64,000 nucleotides of DNA, taken from Ectorhizobium quercum. Lineage in GTDB: Bacteria > Pseudomonadota > Alphaproteobacteria > Rhizobiales > Rhizobiaceae. The stretch is from NCBI RefSeq assembly GCF_026552795.1, contig NZ_JANFPI010000001.1, forward strand, positions 930,001 to 994,000, read 5' to 3'. The notes beneath the pieces are model-generated. The model was not told the origin of the DNA. It worked only from the letters and a program-made list of their open reading frames with translations, and ran no database searches. The stretch's first letter is position 1, and each line of letters begins with the position of its first letter. The position numbers were made by a program, and so were the translations under genes. Below are positions 26,944-35,792 of the stretch, piece by piece.

Positions 26944-27429
26944 ATGACGTTCGATGCAACATTTTTCGCATTCGTCGGCCTCATCCTCTTCTTCGTCCTT
27001 CTCGCCTTCCTGAAGGTTCCGGGCAAGGTCGGCAAGTCGCTCGACGAGCGCGCTCAGAAGATTTCCGAGGAACTGGCCGAGGCCAAGCGCCTGCGTGAAG
27101 AGGCGCAGCAACTGCTCGCCGAATACCAGCGCAAGCGCAAGGAAGCCGAAGCCGAAGCGGCCGGCATCATCGCCGCCGCCGAACGCGAGGCCACCGCGCT
27201 GACCGCCGAGGCCCGTCAGAAGACCGAGGAATTCGTCGTCCGCCGCAATGCGCTGACGGAGCAGAAGATCAAGCAGGCGGAAACGGAAGCGGTCAATGCC
27301 GTCCGCGCCGCCGCCGTCGATCTGGCGATCGCCGCCGCCGGCAAGGTTCTCGCCGGCAAGGCCGATGGCGCTGTTCGCGACGAGCTGTTCCGCAATGCTG
27401 TCGGCGAGGTGAAGACGCGCCTCAACTGA
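26944..27429 (+). CDS. atpF: ATP synthase F0 subunit b
   Basis: A 161-residue stalk subunit with an N-terminal membrane helix (about 4-22, ATFFAFVGLILFFVLLAFL) and a coiled-coil helix of the usual length. It is the last gene of the F0 operon; the F1 genes are not here, as expected for this group. A clear terminator follows at 27452. Confidence 0.95.
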   Translation: MTFDATFFAFVGLILFFVLLAFLKVPGKVGKSLDERAQKISEELAEAKRLREEAQQLLAEYQRKRKEAEAEAAGIIAAAEREATALTAEARQKTEEFVVRRNALTEQKIKQAETEAVNAVRAAAVDLAIAAAGKVLAGKADGAVRDELFRNAVGEVKTRLN

Positions 27430-27451
27430 GACGCCTTCTTTTCGAGGATAC

Positions 27452-27481
27452 AAAGCCGGTTGCGAAAGCAGCCGGCTTTTT
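27452..27481 (+). terminator. Intrinsic terminator of the F0 operon
   Basis: AAAGCCGG (27452-27459) pairs with CCGGCTTT (27472-27479) around an inner stem closed by a GAAA tetraloop, followed by a T-run to 27481. Confidence 0.9.
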
Positions 27482-27485
27482 CATT

Positions 27486-27589
27486 GGAGCAATTCCAGGA
27501 AAAGTGTGAAGCGGTTTTCCGTTTGGAATTGCGCAAAAACAAAGAGTGAGATCATTTCAACGTTTCCATGAAACGCTGAAATGATCCAG
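27486..27589. repeat. Rhizobial-type intergenic mosaic repeat (RIME-like), two palindromes
   Basis: The first palindrome has arms GCAATTCCA (27489-27497) and TGGAATTGC (27524-27532) around AAAAGTGTGAAGCGGTTTT. The second is a near-perfect 17-bp stem, GATCATTTCAACGTTTC (27550-27566) with GAAACGCTGAAATGATC (27570-27586). From memory, this layout is widespread between genes in Rhizobiaceae. A partial relative is at 3478-3512. It ends 13 bases before the next start codon. Confidence 0.8.
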
Positions 27590-27601
27590 GGGAGCCGGGC
27601 C

Positions 27602-28060
27602 ATGCGGGATGAAAAGGCGCTGTACGATCTGGCCGCGGCATTGCGCCGGTTCATGCCCGATCTCTGGCGGGAATGGCACATGCGGGCCGGAAGTCCCCTG
27701 CCGTCGCCGCTTTCCACCGATACCTGCGGTCGGACGAGCCTCGTCCTGCAAGGCGTGCTGGCGGATGCCGGCTTTCAGGCCGTCTGGCGTAGCGGCGCGG
27801 CCGATGCCGGTTGCGGCTTTTTCGACGGCGCGCGCTGGCGCAGCCATTCATGGATCGAATGCGGGCCGTTCGTCGTGGACATTACGGCCGACCAGTTCGG
27901 CGCCGCCCCGGTTGTCGTCGCACTGGTGACGGACGGGCGTTACAGGCCGGGCGGCGGTGATCGCGCCTCCGGGGCGGCCAGGTTGAACCGGCGGCGCTGT
28001 GCCGATACGGCCCTGCTGCGCTGGCGACAGGCGGTCGCACCGGGTCGCGAATCGGGCTGA
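27602..28060 (+). CDS. Small transglutaminase/papain-like fold protein
   Basis: A 152-residue soluble protein. I do not recognise a named family, but the order Cys42 (DTCGRTSLVLQ), His82 (SHSWIE) and Asp93 (VVDITADQFG) is that of the Cys-His-Asp triad of transglutaminase-like cysteine hydrolases, with a tryptophan and a glutamate right after the histidine as in that fold. No signal peptide. ATG 27602 follows CCAGGGGAG, which lies at the edge of the repeat element. The gene stands alone and is convergent with rnhB, five bases apart. Substrate and role are unknown. Confidence 0.7.
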   Translation: MRDEKALYDLAAALRRFMPDLWREWHMRAGSPLPSPLSTDTCGRTSLVLQGVLADAGFQAVWRSGAADAGCGFFDGARWRSHSWIECGPFVVDITADQFGAAPVVVALVTDGRYRPGGGDRASGAARLNRRRCADTALLRWRQAVAPGRESG

Positions 28061-28065
28061 CGCGC

Positions 28066-28737
28066 CTATTCCTTGCGCAGCGGCCGGAAACTCATGCGGT
28101 GCAGGGCGCAGGGGCCGGTCTGCTCGATGGCGGCCCGGTGCCCGGCCGTCGGATAGCCCGCATGCTTTTCGAAGCCGTAGGCCGGGAACACGATGCCGGC
28201 CCGCGCCATCAGCCGGTCGCGCGTCACCTTGGCCAGAATGGAGGCGGCGGCGATCGAAACGCTGCGCGAATCGCCCTTCACCACCGCCTTGCCCGGCAGC
28301 CCGGTTCCCGGCGGAAGGTCCCTGCCGTCCGAAAGAACGAAGCGCGCGGCCACCGGCAGGGAAAGAATCGCGCGCCGCATTGCGTCGAGGCTCGCCTTGC
28401 GGATATCGGTTGCATCGATGCGCGCCGGCCCGGACGACGCGATGGAAACCGCAAGTGAGGTTTCGAGGACAAGGCTGAACAGCCGTTCGCGCTGCGCCTG
28501 CGAAAGCCGCTTGGAATCGTCGAGGCCGGGCGGGATGTTGTCGGGATCGAGAATGACGGCGGCGGCCACGACCGGCCCGGCAAGAGGGCCGCGGCCTGCC
28601 TCGTCCGTCCCGGCGACGGGCCAGCAGCCGAGCGCCTTCGCTTCCAGCTCGAAACTGAAATCGGGACCGGCGGGTTTCACGGCGGCGGGGAGCCCGGCAA
28701 GGAGCGGCGGAGAATCGGGGGGCGTGCGGCGTCTCAT
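28066..28737 (-). CDS. rnhB: Ribonuclease HII
   Basis: A 223-residue enzyme that cleaves RNA in RNA-DNA hybrids and removes single ribonucleotides from DNA. The active-site motif [12 protein letters not shown] (Asp and Glu near 45-46) and two further acidic residues (in VLSDGRD and KVTRDRLM) give the DEDD set. The C-terminal HAGYPTAGH motif is present. An N-terminal extension of about 35 residues relative to E. coli is common in rhizobia. Confidence 0.95.
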   Translation of the reverse strand: MRRRTPPDSPPLLAGLPAAVKPAGPDFSFELEAKALGCWPVAGTDEAGRGPLAGPVVAAAVILDPDNIPPGLDDSKRLSQAQRERLFSLVLETSLAVSIASSGPARIDATDIRKASLDAMRRAILSLPVAARFVLSDGRDLPPGTGLPGKAVVKGDSRSVSIAAASILAKVTRDRLMARAGIVFPAYGFEKHAGYPTAGHRAAIEQTGPCALHRMSFRPLRKE

Positions 28738-28964
28738 GCGGTATCAGTCGCACGCTCCCCCGATCTTCTGCAAGAGCCTCCGGCCGCGTGGGACCCATGC
28801 GGTGGACCGTGACGCGGCCGGAGGCGGCGGGGCGAGGCGGTGGCGTGCTCGACCCCGAACCGGTCCGGCCGAGGCGGCAGCCGGATCGGACACCGGTCCG
28901 CGATGGCGGCGCGGACCGGAATGGCGTGCCTCCCGGAGGGGAGGCGTGAAATGCGCAAGCGGCC

Positions 28965-30122
28965 TCAGAGCAGCGAAAGCTGCACGCCGCTGCCGTTCGG
29001 TGGAACGAAGAGATCGTCGCGCATGTGTATGCCGCGCCGATGCAGTTCCAGCCGCTTGGTGACCAGCTCGAAACGGCGGCTGATCTGCCAGGCATAGGGG
29101 CCGGCCCCCTTCATGCGCTTGCCGAATTCGGCGTCGTAATCCTTGCCGCCGCGCATGGAGCGGATCAGCGACATGACGTGCCGGTAGCGATCCGGATAGT
29201 TTCGCAGCAGCCAGTCGCGAAACAGCGGGCTGACCTCCAGCGGCAGGCGAAGCAGCACATAGCCGGCCTCGCCCGCGCCCGCCGCCTTGGCGGCTTCGAG
29301 GATGCGCTCGATCTCATGGTCGTTGAGCGCCGGGATGACGGGTGCCGCCATGACGCTCACCGGAATGCCGGCGGCGCTCAGCGCCCGGATCGCCTCCAGC
29401 CGACGGGCGGGCGTCGAGGCGCGCGGCTCCATCAGCCGGGCGAGCTTGCGGTCGAGCGTCGTCACCGAAATGCCGACCTTGGCAAGCCCCTGCGCGGCCA
29501 TGCCGGCAAGAATGTCGATGTCGCGCATCACCATCGCGGATTTCGTGACGATGGCGACGGGATGCCGGGCGGCCGCCAGCACTTCGAGGATCTGGCGCAT
29601 GATGCGCCACTCCTTCTCGATCGGCTGGTAGGGATCGGTATTGGTGCCGATGGCGATGGTGCGCGGCTTGTAGCCGGGTTTCGACAATTCGCGCTCCAGA
29701 AGCCGCGCGGCGTCGGGCTTGGCAAACAGCTTCGCTTCGAAATCCAGCCCGGCCGACAGCCCCATATAGCTATGGGTGGGGCGGGCGAAGCAATAGATGC
29801 AGCCGTGCTCGCAGCCGCGGTAGGGATTGATGGAGCGGTCGAAGGGAATGTCCGGCGATTCGTTGCGGGTGATGATGGTGCGGGGCTTTTCCACCTGCAC
29901 CTCGGTGCGGAACGGTTCGAGCGATTCCAGCGTCTGCCAGCCATCGTCGACATCCTCTTTTGCCTGGGGTTCGAAACGGCCGGACGGATTGAGTGCGGCT
30001 CCCCGGCCGCGCCGCCGCTCGCCATCGACGCGCAGGCCGGAAGCGTCGATCAGCGCGTCGGCAATATCCGCCGTATTGGCAGGCGCGAATGCGGCCTGCC
30101 CTGTCAGGGACGACTGGTTCAT
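28965..30122 (-). CDS. PA0069-family radical SAM protein (SplB-like)
   Basis: A 385-residue radical SAM enzyme. The cluster-binding CxxxCxxC is in YRGCEHGCIYCFARP (Cys104, Cys108, Cys111). The TIM-barrel part that follows includes IGTNTDPYQPIEKEW and ISVTTLDRKLARLMEPRA, which mark the group named after Pseudomonas PA0069 and related to spore photoproduct lyase. The substrate is not known. The 227 bases between it and rnhB hold no gene; 142 bases separate it from the divergent glycosyltransferase-like gene. Confidence 0.9.
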   Translation of the reverse strand: MNQSSLTGQAAFAPANTADIADALIDASGLRVDGERRRGRGAALNPSGRFEPQAKEDVDDGWQTLESLEPFRTEVQVEKPRTIITRNESPDIPFDRSINPYRGCEHGCIYCFARPTHSYMGLSAGLDFEAKLFAKPDAARLLERELSKPGYKPRTIAIGTNTDPYQPIEKEWRIMRQILEVLAAARHPVAIVTKSAMVMRDIDILAGMAAQGLAKVGISVTTLDRKLARLMEPRASTPARRLEAIRALSAAGIPVSVMAAPVIPALNDHEIERILEAAKAAGAGEAGYVLLRLPLEVSPLFRDWLLRNYPDRYRHVMSLIRSMRGGKDYDAEFGKRMKGAGPYAWQISRRFELVTKRLELHRRGIHMRDDLFVPPNGSGVQLSLL

Positions 30123-30264
30123 GCGGTGGGCTCCGGCGAGGCTTCCTCTGCCTCGATGATTTTATTCCTACCGCTGAAAACGGAACATTGCAAGAACAAA
30201 AATGCGGAATTGGCCAATGGTGTTTCAGATGGCGTTTCGGGTTGCGATGCGATAAATGTGACAC

Positions 30265-30783
30265 ATGCTGACTGTGCTGATGGAATGCCGCGATCAGGAA
30301 CCCGAACTCGCCCAGAGCCTTGCCGTGCTTGTCGCCGGCGCGGTGGAGGGGCTGGTCAGCGATGTCGTCGTTCTGGACCACGGTTCGAAGGACGGCAGCG
30401 AGCGGGTCGCCGACGCTGCGGGATGCCGCTTCCACAGCGACTGGAACCTGGGCGACGTGCTCGGTACGGTACGCGGCGAATGGCTGCTTTTGATGGAAGC
30501 CGGAGCGCGCCCCCAGTTCGGCTGGGTCGACGAGCTGTCCGAATATGTGACGCTCAACCGCGATCCGGCCCGCTTCTCCCCCTCGCGCACCTATCGCCGG
30601 CCGTTGCTGAAGCGTCTCATGCAGCCGTCGCCGCCGCTCGAAACCGGCATCGTCCTGTCGCGCAGCCAGGCGCTTTCCGTGGCGCGGGCGGATATGAAAC
30701 TGTGCGAACTGGCGCGTGGCCTCAAGTCGCGCCGCTTGTCGAGCGAGATGATCCCGGCCTGGGCGGCCCGCAGTCCCCGTTAA
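30265..30783 (+). CDS. Short glycosyltransferase 2-like protein
   Basis: A 172-residue protein resembling the N-terminal nucleotide-binding half of GT2 glycosyltransferases: MLTVLMECRDQE, then VVVLDHGSKDGSERVAD and a degenerate DXD region (WLLLMEAGARP, where the Asp pair is missing). Most family members are longer, so this may be a reduced or non-catalytic form. No membrane segment is seen. It is convergent with moaB (18 bases). Confidence 0.65.
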   Translation: MLTVLMECRDQEPELAQSLAVLVAGAVEGLVSDVVVLDHGSKDGSERVADAAGCRFHSDWNLGDVLGTVRGEWLLLMEAGARPQFGWVDELSEYVTLNRDPARFSPSRTYRRPLLKRLMQPSPPLETGIVLSRSQALSVARADMKLCELARGLKSRRLSSEMIPAWAARSPR

Positions 30784-30801
30784 AGCTGAAACGCTCTGAC
30801 G

Positions 30802-31344
30802 TCAGGGTTTGCGGCGCAGATGCTCGTCGAGCCGCTGCATGATTTCCACGAAATTGCAGGGCGTGTGGCGGTAATCGAGCTGGTCCCGGAGAATGCCGTC
30901 CCAGCCGTCCTTGCAGGCGCCGGGCGAGCCGGGCAGGCAGAACACGAAGACCGTGCCGATCAGCCCGGCGGTCGCCCGCGACTGGATCGTCGATGTGCCG
31001 ATCTTGTCGAAGGAAATGCGGTGGAAGACCTGCGAGAAGCCGTCCATGCGCTTGTCGAACAGCGGTTCCAGCGCGTCCGGCGTCACGTCGCGGCCGGTGA
31101 AGCCGGTGCCGCCGGTGGTGATGACGACATCTGCCGTCCCGTTTTCGATCCAGCCGAGCACGGTCGCGCGGATGCGCTCGCGGTCGTCGGGAACGATCGC
31201 GCGGGCGGCAAGGCGATGGCCGGCGGCACTGATGCGGTCGGCGAGCGTCTGGCCGGACCTGTCGTCCTCCGGCGTGCGGGTGTCCGAAACGGTCAGCACG
31301 GCGATGTCGAGCGGAATGAAGGGGCGCTGCGGGGCGTCGCTCAT
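30802..31344 (-). CDS. moaB: Molybdenum cofactor biosynthesis protein MoaB/Mog family
   Basis: A 180-residue molybdopterin-binding (MoCF) domain protein that adenylylates molybdopterin or binds its precursor. Motifs are LTVSDTRTPEDDRSG, TTGGTGFTGRDVTPDA and FCLPGSPGACKDGWD. Its ATG overlaps the ispE stop by four bases (ATGA), so translation is coupled to ispE. Whether it acts as MoaB or as Mog cannot be decided by motif. It is the last gene of the TPR-ispE-moaB operon. Confidence 0.93.
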   Translation of the reverse strand: MSDAPQRPFIPLDIAVLTVSDTRTPEDDRSGQTLADRISAAGHRLAARAIVPDDRERIRATVLGWIENGTADVVITTGGTGFTGRDVTPDALEPLFDKRMDGFSQVFHRISFDKIGTSTIQSRATAGLIGTVFVFCLPGSPGACKDGWDGILRDQLDYRHTPCNFVEIMQRLDEHLRRKP

Positions 31345-32222
31345 GTCTCGTCTCCCGAAACGGTGGTCAAGGCCTCGACGAACCAGCCGGGCTGGGCGGT
31401 GCGCAGGTTGCGTTCCGCGGCACGCGCCGCCTCACGGCTCTCGTAAAGGCCGAAACAGGTGGCGCCGGAGCCGGACATGCGGCAGAGCTGCGCGCCGGTC
31501 AGCCGCAGCAAGGTCTGGATGATGCCGATCTCCGGCACGCATTGCCGCGCCGGAGCTTCCAGATCGTTGCGCTGGCCGGCCAGGAATTCGCTCCAGTCCG
31601 GCAGGGAGAACGAGCCGGGCAGGGCATCCATCGGCGGATTGTCGCGCCGGTCGAGCCGGCGGAAGATGTCGGGTGTCGAGACCGGCTTCAGCGGATTGAC
31701 GAGCAGAAGATGAAGCGAAGGCAGGCTCGGCGCCGGCGTCAGCTTCTCGCCGATGCCGCGGGCGACGGCCGGCCGGCCGGCGAGGCACATGGGTACGTCC
31801 GCACCCAGCCGGAGCGCCAGCGCGCCGAGCGCTTCCGCGTCGCTCTCCACGTTCCACAGCCGCATCAGCGCCCTCAGCGTCGCGGCCGCATCCGCCGAAC
31901 CGCCCCCGATGCCGGCGGCGACGGGCAGGTTCTTTTCCAGATGCAGGGCAACCGGCGGAGCCGCGCCGCCGGCCTCGATAACGGTTGCGCGCAGCAGGTC
32001 GCGGGCCTTGAGGGTCAGATTGTTGCCATCCGTTTCCAGCCCGCCGGAAAAGGGGCCCGAGAGCATGAACGCATCCGCGTCCGCGATCCGGGCGCTCACG
32101 CGGTCGCCCCGGTCGGCGAAGGTCACGAGACTGTCGATCAGGTGATAACCGTCAGCGCGCTGCCCGATGACGTGCAGCGCGAGATTGATCTTCGCCGGAG
32201 CGATTTCGGCCGTCTGGTCCAC
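31341..32222 (-). CDS. ispE: 4-diphosphocytidyl-2-C-methyl-D-erythritol kinase
   Basis: A 293-residue GHMP kinase of the non-mevalonate isoprenoid pathway. Motifs are APAKINLALHVIGQRADGYH at the N-terminus, the ATP-binding LPVAAGIGGGSADAAA and the C-terminal MSGSGATCFGLY. The GTG at 32222, eight bases after the TPR gene stop, gives the normal start; an open frame extends upstream but overlaps the TPR gene and is not homologous. The Shine-Dalgarno site is poor, consistent with re-initiation after the TPR gene. Confidence 0.93.
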   Translation of the reverse strand: MDQTAEIAPAKINLALHVIGQRADGYHLIDSLVTFADRGDRVSARIADADAFMLSGPFSGGLETDGNNLTLKARDLLRATVIEAGGAAPPVALHLEKNLPVAAGIGGGSADAAATLRALMRLWNVESDAEALGALALRLGADVPMCLAGRPAVARGIGEKLTPAPSLPSLHLLLVNPLKPVSTPDIFRRLDRRDNPPMDALPGSFSLPDWSEFLAGQRNDLEAPARQCVPEIGIIQTLLRLTGAQLCRMSGSGATCFGLYESREAARAAERNLRTAQPGWFVEALTTVSGDET

Positions 32223-32230
32223 GGATCGGC

Positions 32231-34234
32231 TTATTCGGCCGGGGGAACGATCAGGATCTGACCGGGCGCGAGGCGGTTCGGATAGCGTTGCAGCGCCGGA
32301 TTGGCCCGGATGAGTTCGATGAAGCGGTTTCCGTCGCCATAGACCTTGACGGCGATCTTCCACAGCGTGTCGCCGGGCTCGACCGTGTAGGTATCCTCCG
32401 GCGCGCTTTCGGCCTTTTCCTTTTCGGCGGCGAAGGCGGCGCGGGCGGCCGCGGCCTGCGCGACCTCTTCCGGCGTCAGTTCCGGCAGGCCGTTCTTGAT
32501 CTTTTCCTCGATCTTCGGGATATCGGCCAGTTCCGGGTTCAGCTTGAGGGCGTTCTGCCACTGGAAGCCCGCCTCGAGCCGGCGGCCGACGCGCCAATAG
32601 GCATCGCCGAGATGGTCGTTGATCGTCGCGTCGCCGGCGCGCAGCGAGGTGGCGCGCTCCAGTTCCTCGACGGCCTCGTCGAACCGCCCAAGGCGGTAAT
32701 AGGCCCAGCCGAGGGAATCGACGATATAGCCGTCATCGGGGCGCAACTCGACGGCCTTGCGGATCATCTCCAAGCCCTGGTCGAGATTGCGGTTCATGTC
32801 GACCCAGGAATAGCCGAGATAGTTCAGGACCTGCGGCTGGTCGGGGTTGAGTTCCAGCGACTTGAGGAAATTCGGCTCGGCCTTGTCCCATTCCTTGAGG
32901 CGCTCGTAGGCGATGCCGCGCTGGAAGAAGATCGACCAGTTCTGCGGCCGGGCGTTGTTGCCGATCACTTCGACGGCCTTGTCGTAGTTCTCGGCCATCG
33001 CCTTGTAGTCCTTGGCCTCGGAAAGCACGCTGCCATAGGAAAGATAGCTGCGCAGATCGGTCGGATCGGCCTCGATCAGCGATTTCAGGTGCGAGCGCGC
33101 TTCCTCGACCTCGCCCGTCTGGGCGAGCGCCAGGCCGAGTTGCAATTCGGAAACCCGCCGCATCGGCGAGTTTTCCGGCACCTTGCGATAGTACTCGATG
33201 GCTTCCGCGGGCCGTTCCAGGTTTTCGGCCAGCCCGCCGAGCAGGATCAGCGTGTCGGCGCTCTGCGGGTCAAGCGCATGCGCGATCTGAAGGTAGAGGC
33301 TGACGACGTCCTCGGCACCCGGACGGTTCAGCGCGCCGCCGACAGAAAAGAGAACCGCGCCGGCGCCCTGCGCGGCATCCTTGACCTGCTGTTCCTGCGG
33401 CTCGTCCTGCTCGATGGCCGAGCGCAGCGCCTTCAGCGGTGCGTAATTGGAAATGACGGCCTCGCCGGCGGAGATGCTGTCGAGCGCCTTCTGCTTGTTG
33501 CCGGCGGCGGCTTCGAGCCGCGCCAGCGCCATGACGGAGCGCATGAACGTATCCGGCGCCGTGCCGGCGCCTTCGCGGTCCGTCACCGCCGCTGTCAGGA
33601 AACGGCGCGCCTTGTTCTGGTCGCCGGCCACGATGGCGATCGCGCCCGCATGGTAGTTGCGGAACAGGGCGTACCAGTCCGGCCCGCGCAGTCTTTCGAG
33701 CTGGGTGAGCGCTTCCGCGCCCTTGCCGGCGCCGGTCATGGACCATGCGGCCAGCAGGGAATTCATCAGCCGGTCGAGATCGTTCGGTCCGTTATATTTG
33801 AGGATCGCGTCGGCGGCGGCATAGTCCTTGCGGCGGATGGCGTCGGTCGCGCGCACCACGGTTGTCACGCGCTCGAAGGCCTTGCCGGTCTTCAGTTCCT
33901 CGGCGAGCTTGGCGCCTTCCTCGAAATCGCCGCTCATCAGCAGCGTGAACATCAGCCGTTCGCGGATCTCGACATGGCCCGGCTCGAAGGCCAGCGCTTT
34001 CCTGTAAAGCGCGGCGGCCATCTTGTAGTCCTTGTCGGTGTCGGCATTGCCGGCGGCCAGCAGCGCGCCCGAGAAGCTGTTGATGCTGTCGGGATCGAAG
34101 GTGCCGGTTTCGACCGTTTCCGGCTTCTCTTCCTGGGCATGGGCGGGAAGAGAGGTGAAACCGACAAGCAGGGCGAGCGCCGTACCGGACAACAAGCGAA
34201 TGGCGGAACCTTGCCGCATGGAAAAGCCTTTCAT
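32231..34234 (-). CDS. Exported TPR protein with C-terminal LysM domain
   Basis: A 667-residue protein with a Sec signal peptide (cleavage after AHA, near residue 33), about ten tetratricopeptide-like repeats through residue 580, an Ala/Glu-rich linker and a LysM domain (about 616-665: YTVEPGDTLWKIAVKVYGDG, then NRLAPGQILIVPP). TPRs scaffold protein complexes and LysM binds peptidoglycan, so it is likely a periplasmic assembly factor tied to the cell wall. Two starts are possible (34234 and 34219). It is the first gene of an operon with ispE and moaB. Confidence 0.85.
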   Translation of the reverse strand: MKGFSMRQGSAIRLLSGTALALLVGFTSLPAHAQEEKPETVETGTFDPDSINSFSGALLAAGNADTDKDYKMAAALYRKALAFEPGHVEIRERLMFTLLMSGDFEEGAKLAEELKTGKAFERVTTVVRATDAIRRKDYAAADAILKYNGPNDLDRLMNSLLAAWSMTGAGKGAEALTQLERLRGPDWYALFRNYHAGAIAIVAGDQNKARRFLTAAVTDREGAGTAPDTFMRSVMALARLEAAAGNKQKALDSISAGEAVISNYAPLKALRSAIEQDEPQEQQVKDAAQGAGAVLFSVGGALNRPGAEDVVSLYLQIAHALDPQSADTLILLGGLAENLERPAEAIEYYRKVPENSPMRRVSELQLGLALAQTGEVEEARSHLKSLIEADPTDLRSYLSYGSVLSEAKDYKAMAENYDKAVEVIGNNARPQNWSIFFQRGIAYERLKEWDKAEPNFLKSLELNPDQPQVLNYLGYSWVDMNRNLDQGLEMIRKAVELRPDDGYIVDSLGWAYYRLGRFDEAVEELERATSLRAGDATINDHLGDAYWRVGRRLEAGFQWQNALKLNPELADIPKIEEKIKNGLPELTPEEVAQAAAARAAFAAEKEKAESAPEDTYTVEPGDTLWKIAVKVYGDGNRFIELIRANPALQRYPNRLAPGQILIVPPAE

Positions 34235-34348
34235 CAGAAGTCACCGGCTGGTGCCGGGCGGACAGAACGGATTTCCGCAAGCCGAGTCATTCATACGCAG
34301 GATGGCTTTTTTGTAGCGATGCCGCAAGAAATCCGTTTTTCCATATCC

Positions 34349-35365
34349 TCAATTTACGCGGCCGATGCAGAAGTCGATCACTTCCATCATTGCGTCCTTG
34401 TGGGCCCCGTCGGGCAGCGGCGCCAGTGCGTCGCGGGCGATGGCGCCATAATGCTCGGCGCGGGCGATGGTGTCCGTCAGGCCGCTGTAGCGGGTGATCA
34501 GCCCGAGCGCCTTTTCGAGATTCTCGTCGCTGGTCTCGCCGTTCTCGATGGCCTTGCGCCAGAAACTGCGGTCCTCGGCCGTGCCGCGCCGCCAGGCAAG
34601 GATGATCGGCAGCGTGATCTTGCCCTCGCGGAAATCGTCGCCGACATTCTTGCCGAGGTCGGCGGCCTTGCCGCCATAGTCCAGGACGTCGTCGACGAGC
34701 TGGAAGGCGAGGCCGAGATTCATGCCGTAGGATTTCAGCGCGTTGCGGGTCGAGCGGTCGGTGCCGGCGATGATCGGGCCGACTTCCGCCGCCGCGGCGA
34801 ACAGCGCCGCCGTCTTGGCGCGGATGACGGAGAGATAGTCGTCCTCGGTCGTTTCCATCTTCTTGGCGACGGAAAGCTGGAGCACCTCGCCCTCGGCGAT
34901 GACGGCCGACGCGGTGGAAAGCACGTCGAGCGCGTCGAGCGAGCCGACATCGACCATCATGCGGAAGGCCTGGCCGAGCAGGAAGTCGCCGACGAGCACG
35001 CTCGCCTGGTTGCCCCAGATGGTGCGGGCGGTGGACTTGCCGCGCCGCAGGTCGCTTTCGTCCACCACGTCGTCATGCAGGAGCGTGGCGGTGTGGAGGA
35101 ATTCGACGCTGGTCGCCAGCTTGATGTGGCCCTCGCCCTGATAGCCGAACATGGCGGCGGAGGCGAGCGTCAGCATCGGGCGCAGCCGCTTGCCGCCGGA
35201 GGAGATCAGGTGATTCGCCACTTCGGGGATCATCTGCACGTCGGAACCGGCCCTGGACAGGATGAGCTGGTTCACGCGCTCCATGTCCGGCCGCGTCAGG
35301 TCGACGAGGGGCTTGACCGAAGCCTGTTTGTTCTTGCCGTCTTCAAGCGGTATCACGACGCCCAA
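34349..35365 (-). CDS. ddsA: Long-chain polyprenyl diphosphate synthase (ubiquinone side chain)
   Basis: A 338-residue trans-prenyltransferase that builds the ubiquinone tail from isopentenyl diphosphate. Both aspartate-rich motifs are present: HDDVVDESDLRRG and VDDVLDYGG. In this bacterial group the main quinone is Q-10, so decaprenyl diphosphate synthase is the likely activity, although chain length is not readable from motifs. It appears to start at TTG 35365, with AGGAG (35378-35374) eight bases upstream; a GTG three codons later is the alternative. It is divergent from the DUF2007 gene. Confidence 0.92.
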   Translation of the reverse strand: MGVVIPLEDGKNKQASVKPLVDLTRPDMERVNQLILSRAGSDVQMIPEVANHLISSGGKRLRPMLTLASAAMFGYQGEGHIKLATSVEFLHTATLLHDDVVDESDLRRGKSTARTIWGNQASVLVGDFLLGQAFRMMVDVGSLDALDVLSTASAVIAEGEVLQLSVAKKMETTEDDYLSVIRAKTAALFAAAAEVGPIIAGTDRSTRNALKSYGMNLGLAFQLVDDVLDYGGKAADLGKNVGDDFREGKITLPIILAWRRGTAEDRSFWRKAIENGETSDENLEKALGLITRYSGLTDTIARAEHYGAIARDALAPLPDGAHKDAMMEVIDFCIGRVN

Positions 35366-35570
35366 GGATGAAACTCCTGCTCACTGCGCCGCCGCGCCGT
35401 CCTGAAGGGGTGGCGTGGTCGCAGACCTGAAAAAATGCCGCATAACGTCCATCAATAAACCGGAATTGGGTTCGAGGCGTATGCACTGTGTTGCCCTAAG
35501 AATAAAAAGGGGCCGGTGGCACGGCAAGGGTGAATCGTTTCAGTCCAGAAAAATTGAGGAATCGGCCAAT

Positions 35571-35792
35571 ATGCGTGAACTGATCCGGACGAATGACGCA
35601 GTGATCCTTTCCTTCGCGGAAAGCCTGATGAAGGATGCGGGCATTGCCTGTATGATCGCCGACCAGTCCATGAGCGTTCTGGAAGGCTCGCTCGGGCTTC
35701 TGCCGCGCCGCTTCCTCGTCGAGGAGGCGCGCGGTGCCGAGGCCCGCCTGATCCTCGTCGAAGCCGGGCTGGAATCGGAGCTGGTCGCTTGA
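35571..35792 (+). CDS. DUF2007 domain protein
   Basis: A 73-residue soluble protein with the DUF2007 pattern (MRELIRTNDAVILSFAESLMKDAGI, split here as two parts: start MRELIRTND and helix FAESLMKDAGI). It is related to the PII-like ferredoxin-fold signal proteins but has no known function. ATG 35571 is family-typical. Its stop overlaps the TTG start of the methyltransferase gene (TTGA), so the two are translationally coupled. Confidence 0.85.
   Translation: MRELIRTNDAVILSFAESLMKDAGIACMIADQSMSVLEGSLGLLPRRFLVEEARGAEARLILVEAGLESELVA

Noticed and set aside
30265..30783. The short glycosyltransferase-like gene as a truncated pseudogene
   Set aside because: It has a clean start and stop and no homologous coding remnant after the stop. 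A short natural form is more likely, although the missing Asp pair leaves catalysis doubtful.
32288..35371. A 1027-codon open frame on the plus strand opposite the TPR, ispE-side and ddsA genes
   Set aside because: It is a mirror of strong minus-strand genes in GC-rich DNA, with an Arg/Gly/Ala/His-heavy translation and no recognisable domain.
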